NCBI GenBank assembly: GCA_002408485.1
Contig: DHSP01000036.1
Location: 1-34,923, forward strand
Length of the DNA stretch: 34,923 nt
Source: Proteiniphilum sp. UBA5283
Lineage (GTDB): Bacteria; Bacteroidota; Bacteroidia; Bacteroidales; Dysgonomonadaceae
Direction of reading: 5' to 3'
The number at the start of each line of letters is the position of its first letter. The first letter of the stretch is position 1. Below are positions 7,297 through 15,065 of this stretch, one piece after another. The notes beneath the pieces were generated by a model. That model saw only the letters and a program-made list of their open reading frames with translations, had not been told where the DNA came from and did no database searches. The translations under genes and the position numbers were made by a program.

Positions 7297-8274
7297 ATGA
7301 ATGAATTGATTTCACACATAGAATTCCTGCTGCATGAACACAACTGCGTGATCATTCCCGGTTTTGGCGGTTTTGTGGTGAATACGCTTCCTTCCCGCAG
7401 AGATGGTATTGCCACTTTCCTGGAGCCGTCGTGCGAACTGGTCTTCAACCGCGATCTTACCCACAACGACGGACTTCTGGCTCAGTCTTACATGAGAAGC
7501 GATAAGCTGATGTTTGAAGCAGCCATGCAACGCATTGAGCGTGCCGTAGAGGAACTGAAAAATCAGTTACGGGAGGTACGCCGTGTGGATCTGGGAAAAC
7601 TGGGCTCGTTTACCATGAACGACGAGAAACGATTCATGTATACTCCGGCTAATTTTGTACGTCCTTCGCTGTTCGGACTGACCCGGGCAACGCTGAAGCC
7701 GCTTGTTCAGATGCAGACACCCTCAGTAACGTCCAGAGAAGTGGGACGCGAAAGACGGTTCTCTCATGTGGGCATCAGTGCTACAGCCGCGGTAGCAATT
7801 ATTTTGCTGATGTTTCTCCTACCGGTGAGCGATACAAACAGAGAACACCAGTCGGCACAAATGATTTCCGAAACATCGTTGTTCGGGAATAAACACAACC
7901 ATGCCCATGGACTGGAAAATGTTACGCCCAATGCTGGGGTTGACGGTGATGCCAATATATTGCCCGTTTCGCCCTCAGTAACAGCGAATACCACCGATGC
8001 CACATTGCCAGCCCCGACAGGACAGGAGCTGGCTGCCGGAGGACCACGATACTATGTTGTGGTGGGGGTCTACGAGCTGCCCGATGTGGCACAGAAAATG
8101 ATGGAGACGCTGCGCAATGAGGGGTTTGCACACATGGGAAGCCTGAAACGTTCCGGCCGCATTGATGTGTATGCCGCATCATTTACCGAAAGAAGCGAGG
8201 CGGAGTCTTTTATGAAGGAAATTCACAAACAATATCCCACGCATTCCGATGCCTGGATTTTAAAACGAAAATAG
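7297..8274 (+). CDS. HU-CCDC81 / SPOR domain membrane protein
   Basis: A 325-aa protein. Residues 1 to about 140 form the two HU-like (HU-CCDC81) domains, with the conserved opening HNCVIIPGFGGFVVN and the later VDLGKLGSF. A single transmembrane helix lies at about 152-170 (AAVAIILLMFLLP). A low-complexity linker leads to a C-terminal SPOR domain at about 246-325 (RYYVVVGVYELP...). SPOR domains bind denuded septal peptidoglycan, so the C-terminus should be periplasmic and the HU part cytoplasmic, suggesting a link between division-site peptidoglycan and DNA or another cytoplasmic partner; that link is inference. The next start in the frame is too far downstream to be credible. Confidence 0.88.
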   Translation: MNELISHIEFLLHEHNCVIIPGFGGFVVNTLPSRRDGIATFLEPSCELVFNRDLTHNDGLLAQSYMRSDKLMFEAAMQRIERAVEELKNQLREVRRVDLGKLGSFTMNDEKRFMYTPANFVRPSLFGLTRATLKPLVQMQTPSVTSREVGRERRFSHVGISATAAVAIILLMFLLPVSDTNREHQSAQMISETSLFGNKHNHAHGLENVTPNAGVDGDANILPVSPSVTANTTDATLPAPTGQELAAGGPRYYVVVGVYELPDVAQKMMETLRNEGFAHMGSLKRSGRIDVYAASFTERSEAESFMKEIHKQYPTHSDAWILKRK

Positions 8275-8277
8275 ATT

Positions 8278-8394
8278 ATGTCGCTGAAAAGTAATATCTT
8301 AGCGGGGTTTGTGCTGTATTGGGTATACGAGCTGTACAGATATCGGAAGAGGCTGGTTCCCCCCATGGACCGGTTCCGTTTCCCCGATTTTTAA
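8278..8394 (+). CDS. Possible 38-aa membrane microprotein
   Basis: An ATG lies three bases after the SPOR-gene stop and opens a 38-codon frame ending 10 bp before a strong terminator hairpin. The product has a hydrophobic, aromatic segment (ILAGFVLYWVYELY) followed by a basic stretch (RYRKR) and a short polar tail, the layout of a single-pass inner-membrane microprotein with a cytoplasmic C-terminus. I do not recognise it. Position between a stop codon and its terminator argues for translation, but a chance ORF this short cannot be excluded. Confidence 0.45.
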   Translation: MSLKSNILAGFVLYWVYELYRYRKRLVPPMDRFRFPDF

Positions 8395-8404
8395 TGCATA
8401 CGAC

Positions 8405-8437
8405 ATCCCCGGAATAACTGTTTCCGGGGATTTTTTT
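8405..8437 (+). terminator. Rho-independent terminator of the SPOR-gene unit
   Basis: A 10-bp perfect stem, ATCCCCGGAA (8405-8414) with TTCCGGGGAT (8422-8431), 7-nt loop, and T-run 8431-8437 on the plus strand. The convergent receptor gene ends 12 bp beyond. Confidence 0.88.
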
Positions 8438-8448
8438 GGGAGATGCTG

Positions 8449-11238
8449 TTAACCTGAACGTCTCCTGCCATGACCGCCGTCGTCCCATCCTCCGCCCCGG
8501 CGCATATCGCCTCTCGAGGCTCCTCCCTTAAACACGTTAAACCGGTAGACAAAGTGTACAATGAAATAACTGGTGAGCGTGTTGGTGGTGGTATCGCGGA
8601 TATAATTGGACGAAACACTCCGGCGGATGTTGCTGCGTTGCTGCAGGATATCGTATACTTTTATCCGGATCAGGCCGTTTTTCTGCTTTAATATTTGTTT
8701 TTCGAGAGAGGCATTCCACAGGGTTTCGTTCTGCTTGAAGCCATCGGCATAGCCTGAGTTGGTGGAGTAGCGTATATCGCTTTGAAAATTAATGTCGTAC
8801 GGAAGGTAGACTGTGGTGTTCGCGGAACTGCCATAGTTGAAGTACTCCCTGTCCTGCTGCCCCTCAAGGGTGTTCTTCACCTTGTTATAGGATATGTTTC
8901 CCCGTAGGGAGAACTGAAGCTTGTCGGAATTATAGTTGAAGCTCAAATTCTCAGAGAGGTTGAGCTGCTTGCTGATATTCTCCTCGTTGTTGGAGAAACC
9001 GTTATTTCTCCTGAAAGCGCCATAGGAGGTGGTCGAAACCGTAAACTTTTTGCTAAATAATGGCTGCGTGGTGGTGAAACGCATGTCGGCATCCCAGTTG
9101 CCATTCACATTTCGGTAGGTGTTCTCTTTTCGTCCCGTTTCGGGGTCGGTGAAACGGGAGGTAACAATTGCGTTCAACGTGTAATTGAAATTGCCGGTCA
9201 GCATGTAAAATCGGTTCTGCTGTGGTTGCGAATTCTGGTACCTGATGTTCATCCGGTGAAGGAAGGCCGGTTTGAGGTCGGGATTTCCGTAGGTGATGTT
9301 CAGGGGGTTGCTCACGTCGACCACGGGCGATATCTGGTTGACGGAGGGTTGATCGGTATTTCCGGTATAGGTGAAGCGCAGGTTCTTCTGCCTTGACCAG
9401 AGATAGTTGAATTGCGCATTGGGGGAGTAGTTCGTGATCTTTTGCGTGATATTGCTGATGAGTGAATCTCCGATGAATGTCTCTCTTTTAGAGGTGGAGG
9501 GATAAACGCTGAACCCAACGTTGTAATTGTATTTCTCGCTTCTCGAACGGAAATTGACGCCCACATCCTGGTTCACGGAGTTGTTCTCGTTCAGCTTGCT
9601 GTATTTTGTGTCCAGAACCGTATAATTTCCCTCCTCATCGCGGGTGCGCGTATCTTTGTCGGATACGGAAGAACCTTGTCTGTAGTTGTAGGAAAACTGG
9701 AGGAAGTTTTGTTTACCCAGCGGCTCCACGTAAGAAACGGAGCCCCCCCAGCTTGTACTGCTGTTATTATTTGTGATGCGCTGATCGAGCAGGTCGTCGA
9801 CGCGCTTTCCGGTGTAGTATGTGTTGGAGATGTTGGTGGCCTTGTTCTCCGAATTGTTCGAGCGGGCGTTGATTCCCACGCTGATGCTTCGTCCCGGTTT
9901 TCCCAGTCGGCGGTTGAGATGGAGATTGCCCCCAAGGTTTTTTCCGTTGCCGCGTGAGGCATAGTCGGCATTCCCATAGTTGACGGTATCTCCTTCGATG
10001 CGCGTTGTTGAAAAGATGTCGGCCTCCACACTCTCGCTGCTGCTGAATGAGATGGTGGGACGGAAGACCAGTGTTGTGAGCGAATCGGGCTTCCACTGCA
10101 GCCGCATATCAAAATTCACATTTTCACTTCGGCTGTTGGAGCGGTTATTCTGATCTTCGTAGGTGTCGCCCTTGCTTAACAGGTTTTGTGTGTATATCTT
10201 TGAGCTTGCGTCGGTCCGGTTGTTGCCATACCGTATGTTGCCTCCCATTTCCAACTTGTCCGACGCCTCCTTGCTGAAGTTAAAGCCGCTGTTCCCCGAT
10301 GTGGTGATCCCACTTCCTGCGCCACCACCACCTCCTCCTCTGCCTCCTCTACCTCCGCCACCACCCCCCAGGGCAGCACCCAGATCGGAGGCGCCGGCAT
10401 TGTTGGTGTTGTTGATGCCTCCCATGAAAGTCATCTGGTCGCTGTTGCGCATATGGTTTACCATGGTGTTTGCTTCGTAGCGATCCATGCTTCCATATCC
10501 TGCATAGGCATTGCCAAAGGTGCCTTGTTTCATGTTCGGGAGGATCGTGAGGTTGATGATCATCTCTTCCTCCCCATCGTCGAAGCCGGTCATTTTCTCC
10601 ATTTCTGATTTGTTGTCGATGATCTGCAGCTTATCGACCATTCTGGCAGGCAAATTTTTGGAGGCTATCTTTGGGTCGTCACTAAAGAACTCCTTGCCAT
10701 CGACAAATATCTTTTTGATCTCTTTCCCCTGTACTTTGATGACGCCATTCTGATCGATCTCCACACCGGTCATCTTCTTAAGCAGATCTTCTACCACCGC
10801 CATCTCGGTTACGTTATACAAGGCGGCGTTGTATTCCAACGTGTCGCCCTTGACCAGAATCTCGGTGGCGGCCGCAGTAACCACCGCTTCCTCGAGCAGA
10901 ATTGTGTTCTCCTCGAGGGAGATGGTGCTCAGGCTTACTGACGGCTGCGAAGGGGTGAGGGTGAAGTGTTTATAGACGGGGGCATATCCCATAAACGAGA
11001 TGTGCGCGATGTAACTGCCGTGATTTACCGGAATCAGAAAGGACCCCTCGGCCGACGAGGAGGTCCCGGTGACCAGCGTGCTGTCTTTCGGGTTTAAAAT
11101 GCGGATGGTGGCGGCAGGAATGGCATCTCCTGTTTCTCCGTCGGTGATTTTACCGGAAACGCTCCCCGTACCGGATTGAGCATACACGAATGTGATACAT
11201 GCAAACAGTACAAAAAAGAAGATAAATGTTTTTTTCAT
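8449..11238 (-). CDS. Outer-membrane beta-barrel receptor (TonB-dependent type) with carboxypeptidase-like N-domain
   Basis: A 929-aa outer membrane protein. The signal peptide starts at the ATG at 11238 (MKKTFIFFFVLFACITFVYAQ); the frame continues 41 codons upstream across a promoter, so that start is rejected. Residues about 25-105 form a carboxypeptidase-regulatory-like domain (SGKITDGETGDAIPAATIRI), about 110-230 a plug-like region (KKMTGVEIDQNGVIKVQGKEIKKIFVDGKEFFSDD), and the rest a large barrel of the OMP_b-brl_3 type ending YRFNVF. It is not a SusC: no adjacent SusD, and no SusC-style plug motifs. A Gly-rich run (minus-strand codons about 10318-10380) lies in the plug/barrel junction, and a roughly 25-residue Gly/Arg/Asp tail follows the last strand. 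The ligand is unknown. Confidence 0.88.
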   Translation of the reverse strand: MKKTFIFFFVLFACITFVYAQSGTGSVSGKITDGETGDAIPAATIRILNPKDSTLVTGTSSSAEGSFLIPVNHGSYIAHISFMGYAPVYKHFTLTPSQPSVSLSTISLEENTILLEEAVVTAAATEILVKGDTLEYNAALYNVTEMAVVEDLLKKMTGVEIDQNGVIKVQGKEIKKIFVDGKEFFSDDPKIASKNLPARMVDKLQIIDNKSEMEKMTGFDDGEEEMIINLTILPNMKQGTFGNAYAGYGSMDRYEANTMVNHMRNSDQMTFMGGINNTNNAGASDLGAALGGGGGGRGGRGGGGGGAGSGITTSGNSGFNFSKEASDKLEMGGNIRYGNNRTDASSKIYTQNLLSKGDTYEDQNNRSNSRSENVNFDMRLQWKPDSLTTLVFRPTISFSSSESVEADIFSTTRIEGDTVNYGNADYASRGNGKNLGGNLHLNRRLGKPGRSISVGINARSNNSENKATNISNTYYTGKRVDDLLDQRITNNNSSTSWGGSVSYVEPLGKQNFLQFSYNYRQGSSVSDKDTRTRDEEGNYTVLDTKYSKLNENNSVNQDVGVNFRSRSEKYNYNVGFSVYPSTSKRETFIGDSLISNITQKITNYSPNAQFNYLWSRQKNLRFTYTGNTDQPSVNQISPVVDVSNPLNITYGNPDLKPAFLHRMNIRYQNSQPQQNRFYMLTGNFNYTLNAIVTSRFTDPETGRKENTYRNVNGNWDADMRFTTTQPLFSKKFTVSTTSYGAFRRNNGFSNNEENISKQLNLSENLSFNYNSDKLQFSLRGNISYNKVKNTLEGQQDREYFNYGSSANTTVYLPYDINFQSDIRYSTNSGYADGFKQNETLWNASLEKQILKQKNGLIRIKVYDILQQRSNIRRSVSSNYIRDTTTNTLTSYFIVHFVYRFNVFKGGASRGDMRRGGGWDDGGHGRRRSG

Positions 11239-11302
11239 CAGTAAATAAAAGTTGTTCAAGAATAAATTGGATGGACAACTTTCCCGTTGTGCACCGTTGC
11301 GA

Positions 11303-11334
11303 CAAATGTAGGAAGAATAAAGGGTAGCTTCAAA
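11303..11334 (-). promoter_or_regulatory. Promoter of the beta-barrel receptor gene
   Basis: On the minus strand, TTTG (11331-11334), 20 bp, TACATTTG (11303-11310); the ATG at 11238 is about 65 bp downstream. An excellent consensus match, and the reason the longer upstream start was rejected. Confidence 0.8.
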
Positions 11335-11395
11335 ATGAATAGATAAACCGCAACTTTTCATCGATGAATAAACGAAATTAATCGGGAAACTGTGT

Positions 11396-11403
11396 TACAT
11401 TTG
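11396..11403 (+). promoter_or_regulatory. -7 box of the Cys/Met-metabolism enzyme gene
   Basis: TACATTTG on the plus strand, 43 bp before the ATG at 11447. It is divergent from the receptor promoter. Confidence 0.6.
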
Positions 11404-11417
11404 CAGGCAGAAGCAGT

Positions 11418-11452
11418 GAAAAATCACCGAAAAAATCACCGAAAAAATGAAC
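11418..11452 (+). repeat. Tandem 12-bp repeat running into a start codon
   Basis: Three near-identical units, GAAAAATCACC, GAAAAAATCACC and GAAAAAATGAAC. The third contains the start codon of the PLP enzyme. It occupies the ribosome-loading region. Confidence 0.7.
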
Positions 11453-12679
11453 GAAACAAGATACGAAACAAAAATACTGGGCTTGCCTTTTCCCAAACCA
11501 GATATTTACGGCTCCCTTTCAATGCCGGTATATCACGCGCTGGCGTATGAATTTGCGACTGCCGAAGAGATGGAGGCGGCATTTTGCGGACGCACTGCAG
11601 AGCATACCTATTCGCGGGTGACAAACCCCACTGTACAGTATTTCGAAGAAAGGGTGAAAGCCGCGACAAGCGCCTATGGCGTAACGGCACTGAACTCGGG
11701 CATGGCAGCCATCAGCAACACTTTTTTTACGCTTGCAGGGACAGGTAGCAACGTGGTCACATCGCGCTATCTGTTTGGAAACACTTACTCTTTTTTCGTG
11801 AATACCCTGAGCGCTTTTGGCGTGGAGGTGCGTTTTTGTGACCTAACCAATCCGGAGGATATTGCTGCCTGCATAGATGCGAACACCTGTGCCGTCTATC
11901 TGGAGGTAATCACAAACCCTCAGATGGAGGTTGCCGATTTGAAAATAGTGGCTGACGTGGCTCACGAAAGAAATGTCCCCCTTATTGCCGATACCACCCT
12001 CATCCCATTCACTTGTTTTCGTTCTGCCGACTTCGGGGTGGATATTGATGTGATATCGAGTACCAAATATATTTCGGGAGGAGGTAGCAGCCTGGGTGGG
12101 TTGATCATTGATCACGGGCTTTTCGACTGGTCTCATTCGCCTAATCTAAAGCCGTTTTCTGATGTCTCTGCGTCGGCTTTCCACTTCAGGCTTCGCAAGG
12201 AGATACACCGCAACCTGGGAGCTTATATGACACCCGAAGTGGCTTATATGCAGTTGCTGGGCCTGGAAACCCTGCAGGTGCGTTACGAAAGGCAGGCGGG
12301 TAATTGCAGGGAACTGGCCAAAAGATTGCAGCCGCTGCCCGAAGTGCAGTCAGTTAATTACACCGGATTGCCCGGGAACCCTTTTTATGCGGTGAGCAGA
12401 CGTCAGTTTGGCGACCTCCCCGGGGCTATGCTGACCTTCGACCTGGAATCGAAAGAACAATGTTATACCTTCCTGAACCGGCTGAAACTGATCCGCCGTG
12501 CGACCAACCTCTTTGAAAACCGTTCACTCATCATCCACCCGGCAAGCACCATCTATGGCACCTTTACGCCTGAACAACGTGCAGACATGGGCATAAAAGA
12601 AACCACACTCCGCCTGTCCGTGGGACTGGAGAGTGTGGACGATTTGCTGGGGGATATCCGGCAGGCACTTGTTTTGTGA
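11447..12679 (+). CDS. Cys/Met-metabolism PLP-dependent enzyme (trans-sulfuration family)
   Basis: A 410-aa fold-type I PLP enzyme of the cystathionine gamma-synthase / O-acetylhomoserine sulfhydrylase family, making or breaking C-S bonds in methionine and cysteine synthesis. The PLP lysine is Lys207 in SSTKYISGGG; phosphate-binding Tyr55/Arg57 sit in TYSRVTNPT, and the helix motif ALNSGMAAIS is present. The exact reaction (sulfhydrylase, gamma-synthase or lyase) cannot be settled from motifs. The convergent TlpA-like gene ends 4 bp away, and cysK lies beyond it, giving a small sulfur-amino-acid neighbourhood. Confidence 0.9.
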   Translation: MNETRYETKILGLPFPKPDIYGSLSMPVYHALAYEFATAEEMEAAFCGRTAEHTYSRVTNPTVQYFEERVKAATSAYGVTALNSGMAAISNTFFTLAGTGSNVVTSRYLFGNTYSFFVNTLSAFGVEVRFCDLTNPEDIAACIDANTCAVYLEVITNPQMEVADLKIVADVAHERNVPLIADTTLIPFTCFRSADFGVDIDVISSTKYISGGGSSLGGLIIDHGLFDWSHSPNLKPFSDVSASAFHFRLRKEIHRNLGAYMTPEVAYMQLLGLETLQVRYERQAGNCRELAKRLQPLPEVQSVNYTGLPGNPFYAVSRRQFGDLPGAMLTFDLESKEQCYTFLNRLKLIRRATNLFENRSLIIHPASTIYGTFTPEQRADMGIKETTLRLSVGLESVDDLLGDIRQALVL

Positions 12680-12683
12680 CTGG

Positions 12684-13907
12684 CTACTCTGCGAGAAGTG
12701 AATTGACCAGATCGTTAAACTCTTCGATAAATTCCTCGTAAAAAAGACCGGTGGCCGGACCGTTGAAACCGGTATGTACTTTGCGTACTTTTCCTTCCTT
12801 GTCAATAAAGATGGTGGTGGGATAGCTGGAGAAATTTTCCAGTTCCGGCAGTGCGCCGGCTACATTTTCCTTGCCCACCGCTCCACCAAAAAGGATGGGA
12901 TAACCTGTGTTGTACCGTTCCTTGAGCTGGCTGATAGCTCTCTTCGCATAAGCTTCGTCGTTTTTCCGCTCAAAGGCGATGCCGATGACTTCTACACCGC
13001 GGCTTTTGTTGGCTTCGTACCAGGGAGCCAGGAAGGCCATCTCATCGAGGCAATTGGGGCACCAGCTTCCCAGGATGGACACGATCACCACTTTACCCCG
13101 GTATCTTTCATCCCGGAGTGAACCCTTGTTCCCTTCCAGATCGGGCAGCGAAAAGCTGAGCGTTTCATAACCCGGCTTGAGGCCGGCAAGGGAGTAGGCG
13201 TCGGCCAGTACGGCGCCATCGTTCTTCGTGCCCACCAGTTGTGTTGTGCCGCGGGTGGTATAAAAATTGCCCTCAAACCGGATGTCGTCCGTAAAGGTAA
13301 GATCGATAAAATATGGACTCAGTCCCCCGAAGGCCGAGAGTTGTACCCCATCATCGGTATAGGAGCCCTCCAGGAACCGGAGGTCACCCGAGTTGGTCAG
13401 GATGGAGCCGGTTACGACTTTACGGTCGGTTTTGAAGATACCTACGTTGCGGGTGGTATCTCCCTTTTCGCTCAGGAAAAGGACATCCCACTTGCCGTCG
13501 ATCCTGTGGGGGGTGGGCTTTGCAACAGCTTTAAAACGTTCTGCCACACCGTACACTGCGGTGAAAGGAACACCGGAATCGCCGTCAATGTAATTCCTGA
13601 TGAAGTTACCATCAATCCGGGTGTTGTTGACAAACCCTTTGATTACAGCATCATAAGCGACGATGGGAATAACGAGCGTGTCGCCGTGAAACGTTACTCC
13701 GGGCAGCTTCACGCGTTCTTCCCCATTGATAAGGGTGACAGTAGCCAAGCCGGCCTCCTTCTTCACGTCAAACAGGAAAGGGGCTTTCCTGTCGCCCGAC
13801 ACTGCGAGTTCGCCGCGCCAGATGCCTTCGCAAAGTTCATTTTTCTTTTGGCAGGAACTGAAACCTGCAAGGAGCAGCAGAAGAAATAAAAGCTGATATT
13901 TTATCAT
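12684..13907 (-). CDS. TlpA-family thioredoxin-like lipoprotein
   Basis: A 407-aa exported lipoprotein: hydrophobic signal with lipobox SSC (Cys19), a beta-rich N-terminal half of about 230 residues of the kind attached to Bacteroidetes TlpA proteins, then a thioredoxin/AhpC-TSA domain from about 250. The redox site is W-C-P-N-C (Cys283, Cys286), and a cis-Pro motif (SYPTTIFID) follows. It should act as a periplasmic or surface thiol-disulfide reductase. It lies 77 bp downstream of cysK on the same strand, and I see no convincing promoter in that gap, so co-transcription with cysK is likely. Confidence 0.9.
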   Translation of the reverse strand: MIKYQLLFLLLLLAGFSSCQKKNELCEGIWRGELAVSGDRKAPFLFDVKKEAGLATVTLINGEERVKLPGVTFHGDTLVIPIVAYDAVIKGFVNNTRIDGNFIRNYIDGDSGVPFTAVYGVAERFKAVAKPTPHRIDGKWDVLFLSEKGDTTRNVGIFKTDRKVVTGSILTNSGDLRFLEGSYTDDGVQLSAFGGLSPYFIDLTFTDDIRFEGNFYTTRGTTQLVGTKNDGAVLADAYSLAGLKPGYETLSFSLPDLEGNKGSLRDERYRGKVVIVSILGSWCPNCLDEMAFLAPWYEANKSRGVEVIGIAFERKNDEAYAKRAISQLKERYNTGYPILFGGAVGKENVAGALPELENFSSYPTTIFIDKEGKVRKVHTGFNGPATGLFYEEFIEEFNDLVNSLLAE

Positions 13908-13984
13908 TTGGAGGATATGAGAAATGCAAGTTTCGTATGTCTATATTGAAATGAATATGGCTGAAAAAGAGATCTAATGGGTTG

Positions 13985-14932
13985 TCAAAGAGGGTACTCG
14001 TCGAAAGCATACAATACCGTGGAGAGGTATCGCTCTCCGGTGTCGGGCAGGATTACCACAATGTTTTTACCCTCATTCTCCGGTTCTTTTGACAGTTGCA
14101 GTGCAGCGTATACTGCGGCACCCGACGAAATTCCGACAAGGAGTCCTTCGGCCTTTGCCAGATTTCTGCTGGTACGTATGGCGTCGTCGTTGCTTACGGG
14201 TATGACGCGGTCCACGACCGTTCCATCATAGGTTCCCGGTACAAAACCGGCACCAATACCCTGAATCTTGTGGGGACCGGGTTGTCCTCCCGAAAGAACG
14301 GGGGAGTCGGCGGGTTCCACGGCTACCACTTTTACATGTGAGTTTAGCTCTTTTAGCCTTTTCCCGGCGCCACTCACAGTGCCTCCCGTGCCAACGCCGC
14401 TGACAAAAATATCCACCTTGCCGTCTGTGTCGCGCCATACCTCTTCGCCGGTCGTTCTGTAGTGGATCTGAGGGTTGGACTGGTTTTCAAATTGTTGCAG
14501 AATGACGGCGTTGGGTATTTCTGACTGTAACTCTTTTGCCCTGGCGATGGCGCCTTTCATGCCGTCGGTGCCGGCGGTCAACACTAACTCTGCACCGAGT
14601 GCTTTCAACAGGTTTCTTCTTTCCAGGCTCATGGTCTCGGGCATGGTCAGAATCAACCGGTACTTCTTGATGGAAGATACAAAGGCAAGGCCTATACCGG
14701 TATTGCCACTGGTGGGTTCAATGATGACCGAGCCGGGCTTAAGAAGACCGTTCTTCTCGGCATCCTCAACCATGGCCAGTGCGATACGGTCTTTTACACT
14801 TCCCAGCGGATTAAAACTTTCCAGTTTCGCGATCAGATTTGCTTTGGCACCCTCGGACTTTCCAAAGTGATTCAACTTCAATAAGGGCGTGTTGCCCACC
14901 AGTTCCGTAAGATTTTCTGCAATTTTTGTCAT
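13985..14932 (-). CDS. cysK: Cysteine synthase (O-acetylserine sulfhydrylase)
   Basis: A 315-aa fold-type II PLP enzyme that makes cysteine from O-acetylserine and sulfide in the cytoplasm. The PLP lysine is Lys47 in NPLGSVKDRIA, the substrate loop is PTSGNTG (73-79), and the phosphate-binding loop is GTGGT. Length and motifs match CysK. Its promoter (TACCTTTG on the minus strand) lies 27 bp upstream, and a palindrome lies beyond it in the divergent region shared with the LuxR-type regulator. Confidence 0.95.
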   Translation of the reverse strand: MTKIAENLTELVGNTPLLKLNHFGKSEGAKANLIAKLESFNPLGSVKDRIALAMVEDAEKNGLLKPGSVIIEPTSGNTGIGLAFVSSIKKYRLILTMPETMSLERRNLLKALGAELVLTAGTDGMKGAIARAKELQSEIPNAVILQQFENQSNPQIHYRTTGEEVWRDTDGKVDIFVSGVGTGGTVSGAGKRLKELNSHVKVVAVEPADSPVLSGGQPGPHKIQGIGAGFVPGTYDGTVVDRVIPVSNDDAIRTSRNLAKAEGLLVGISSGAAVYAALQLSKEPENEGKNIVVILPDTGERYLSTVLYAFDEYPL

Positions 14933-14958
14933 AATGTGATATTTATAAATGTTTCAGA

Positions 14959-14966
14959 CAAAGGTA
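14959..14966 (-). promoter_or_regulatory. -7 box of cysK
   Basis: Minus strand TACCTTTG, 27 bp before the cysK ATG. An imperfect -33 (TTTC) lies about 20 bp further upstream, close to the palindrome. Confidence 0.65.
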
Positions 14967-14986
14967 AAGGTTGTTTTGAAAGTATG

Positions 14987-15008
14987 AAATAGCATAATTG
15001 TGCTATTT
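14987..15008. promoter_or_regulatory. 22-bp palindrome in the cysK/regulator divergent region
   Basis: AAATAGCATAA / TTGTGCTATTT is symmetric except for one base pair. It overlaps the expected -33 region of cysK and lies 27 bp upstream of the regulator's -7 box, so it is placed as an operator for a dimeric regulator. Alternatively it is a short hairpin followed by a T-run. Confidence 0.5.
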
Positions 15009-15034
15009 TTTCGGCCATGACTTCGATAAATCAT

Positions 15035-15042
15035 TAAATTTG
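15035..15042 (+). promoter_or_regulatory. -7 box of the LuxR-type regulator
   Basis: TAAATTTG, 23 bp before the GTG start at 15066. Confidence 0.55.
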
Positions 15043-15065
15043 TACTTGCATAACGAGAAAAGGGA

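Noticed and set aside
10318..10380. G/C-skewed run as a quadruplex or frameshift site
   Set aside because: It is fully explained as Gly/Arg codons in an intact frame; no independent sign of a structural role.
8449..11238. Second SusC-type transporter
   Set aside because: No SusD neighbour and the plug lacks SusC-type motifs; it fits the OMP_b-brl_3 receptor group better.
11239..11361. Upstream extension of the beta-barrel receptor frame
   Set aside because: It crosses a consensus promoter and precedes a normal signal peptide.
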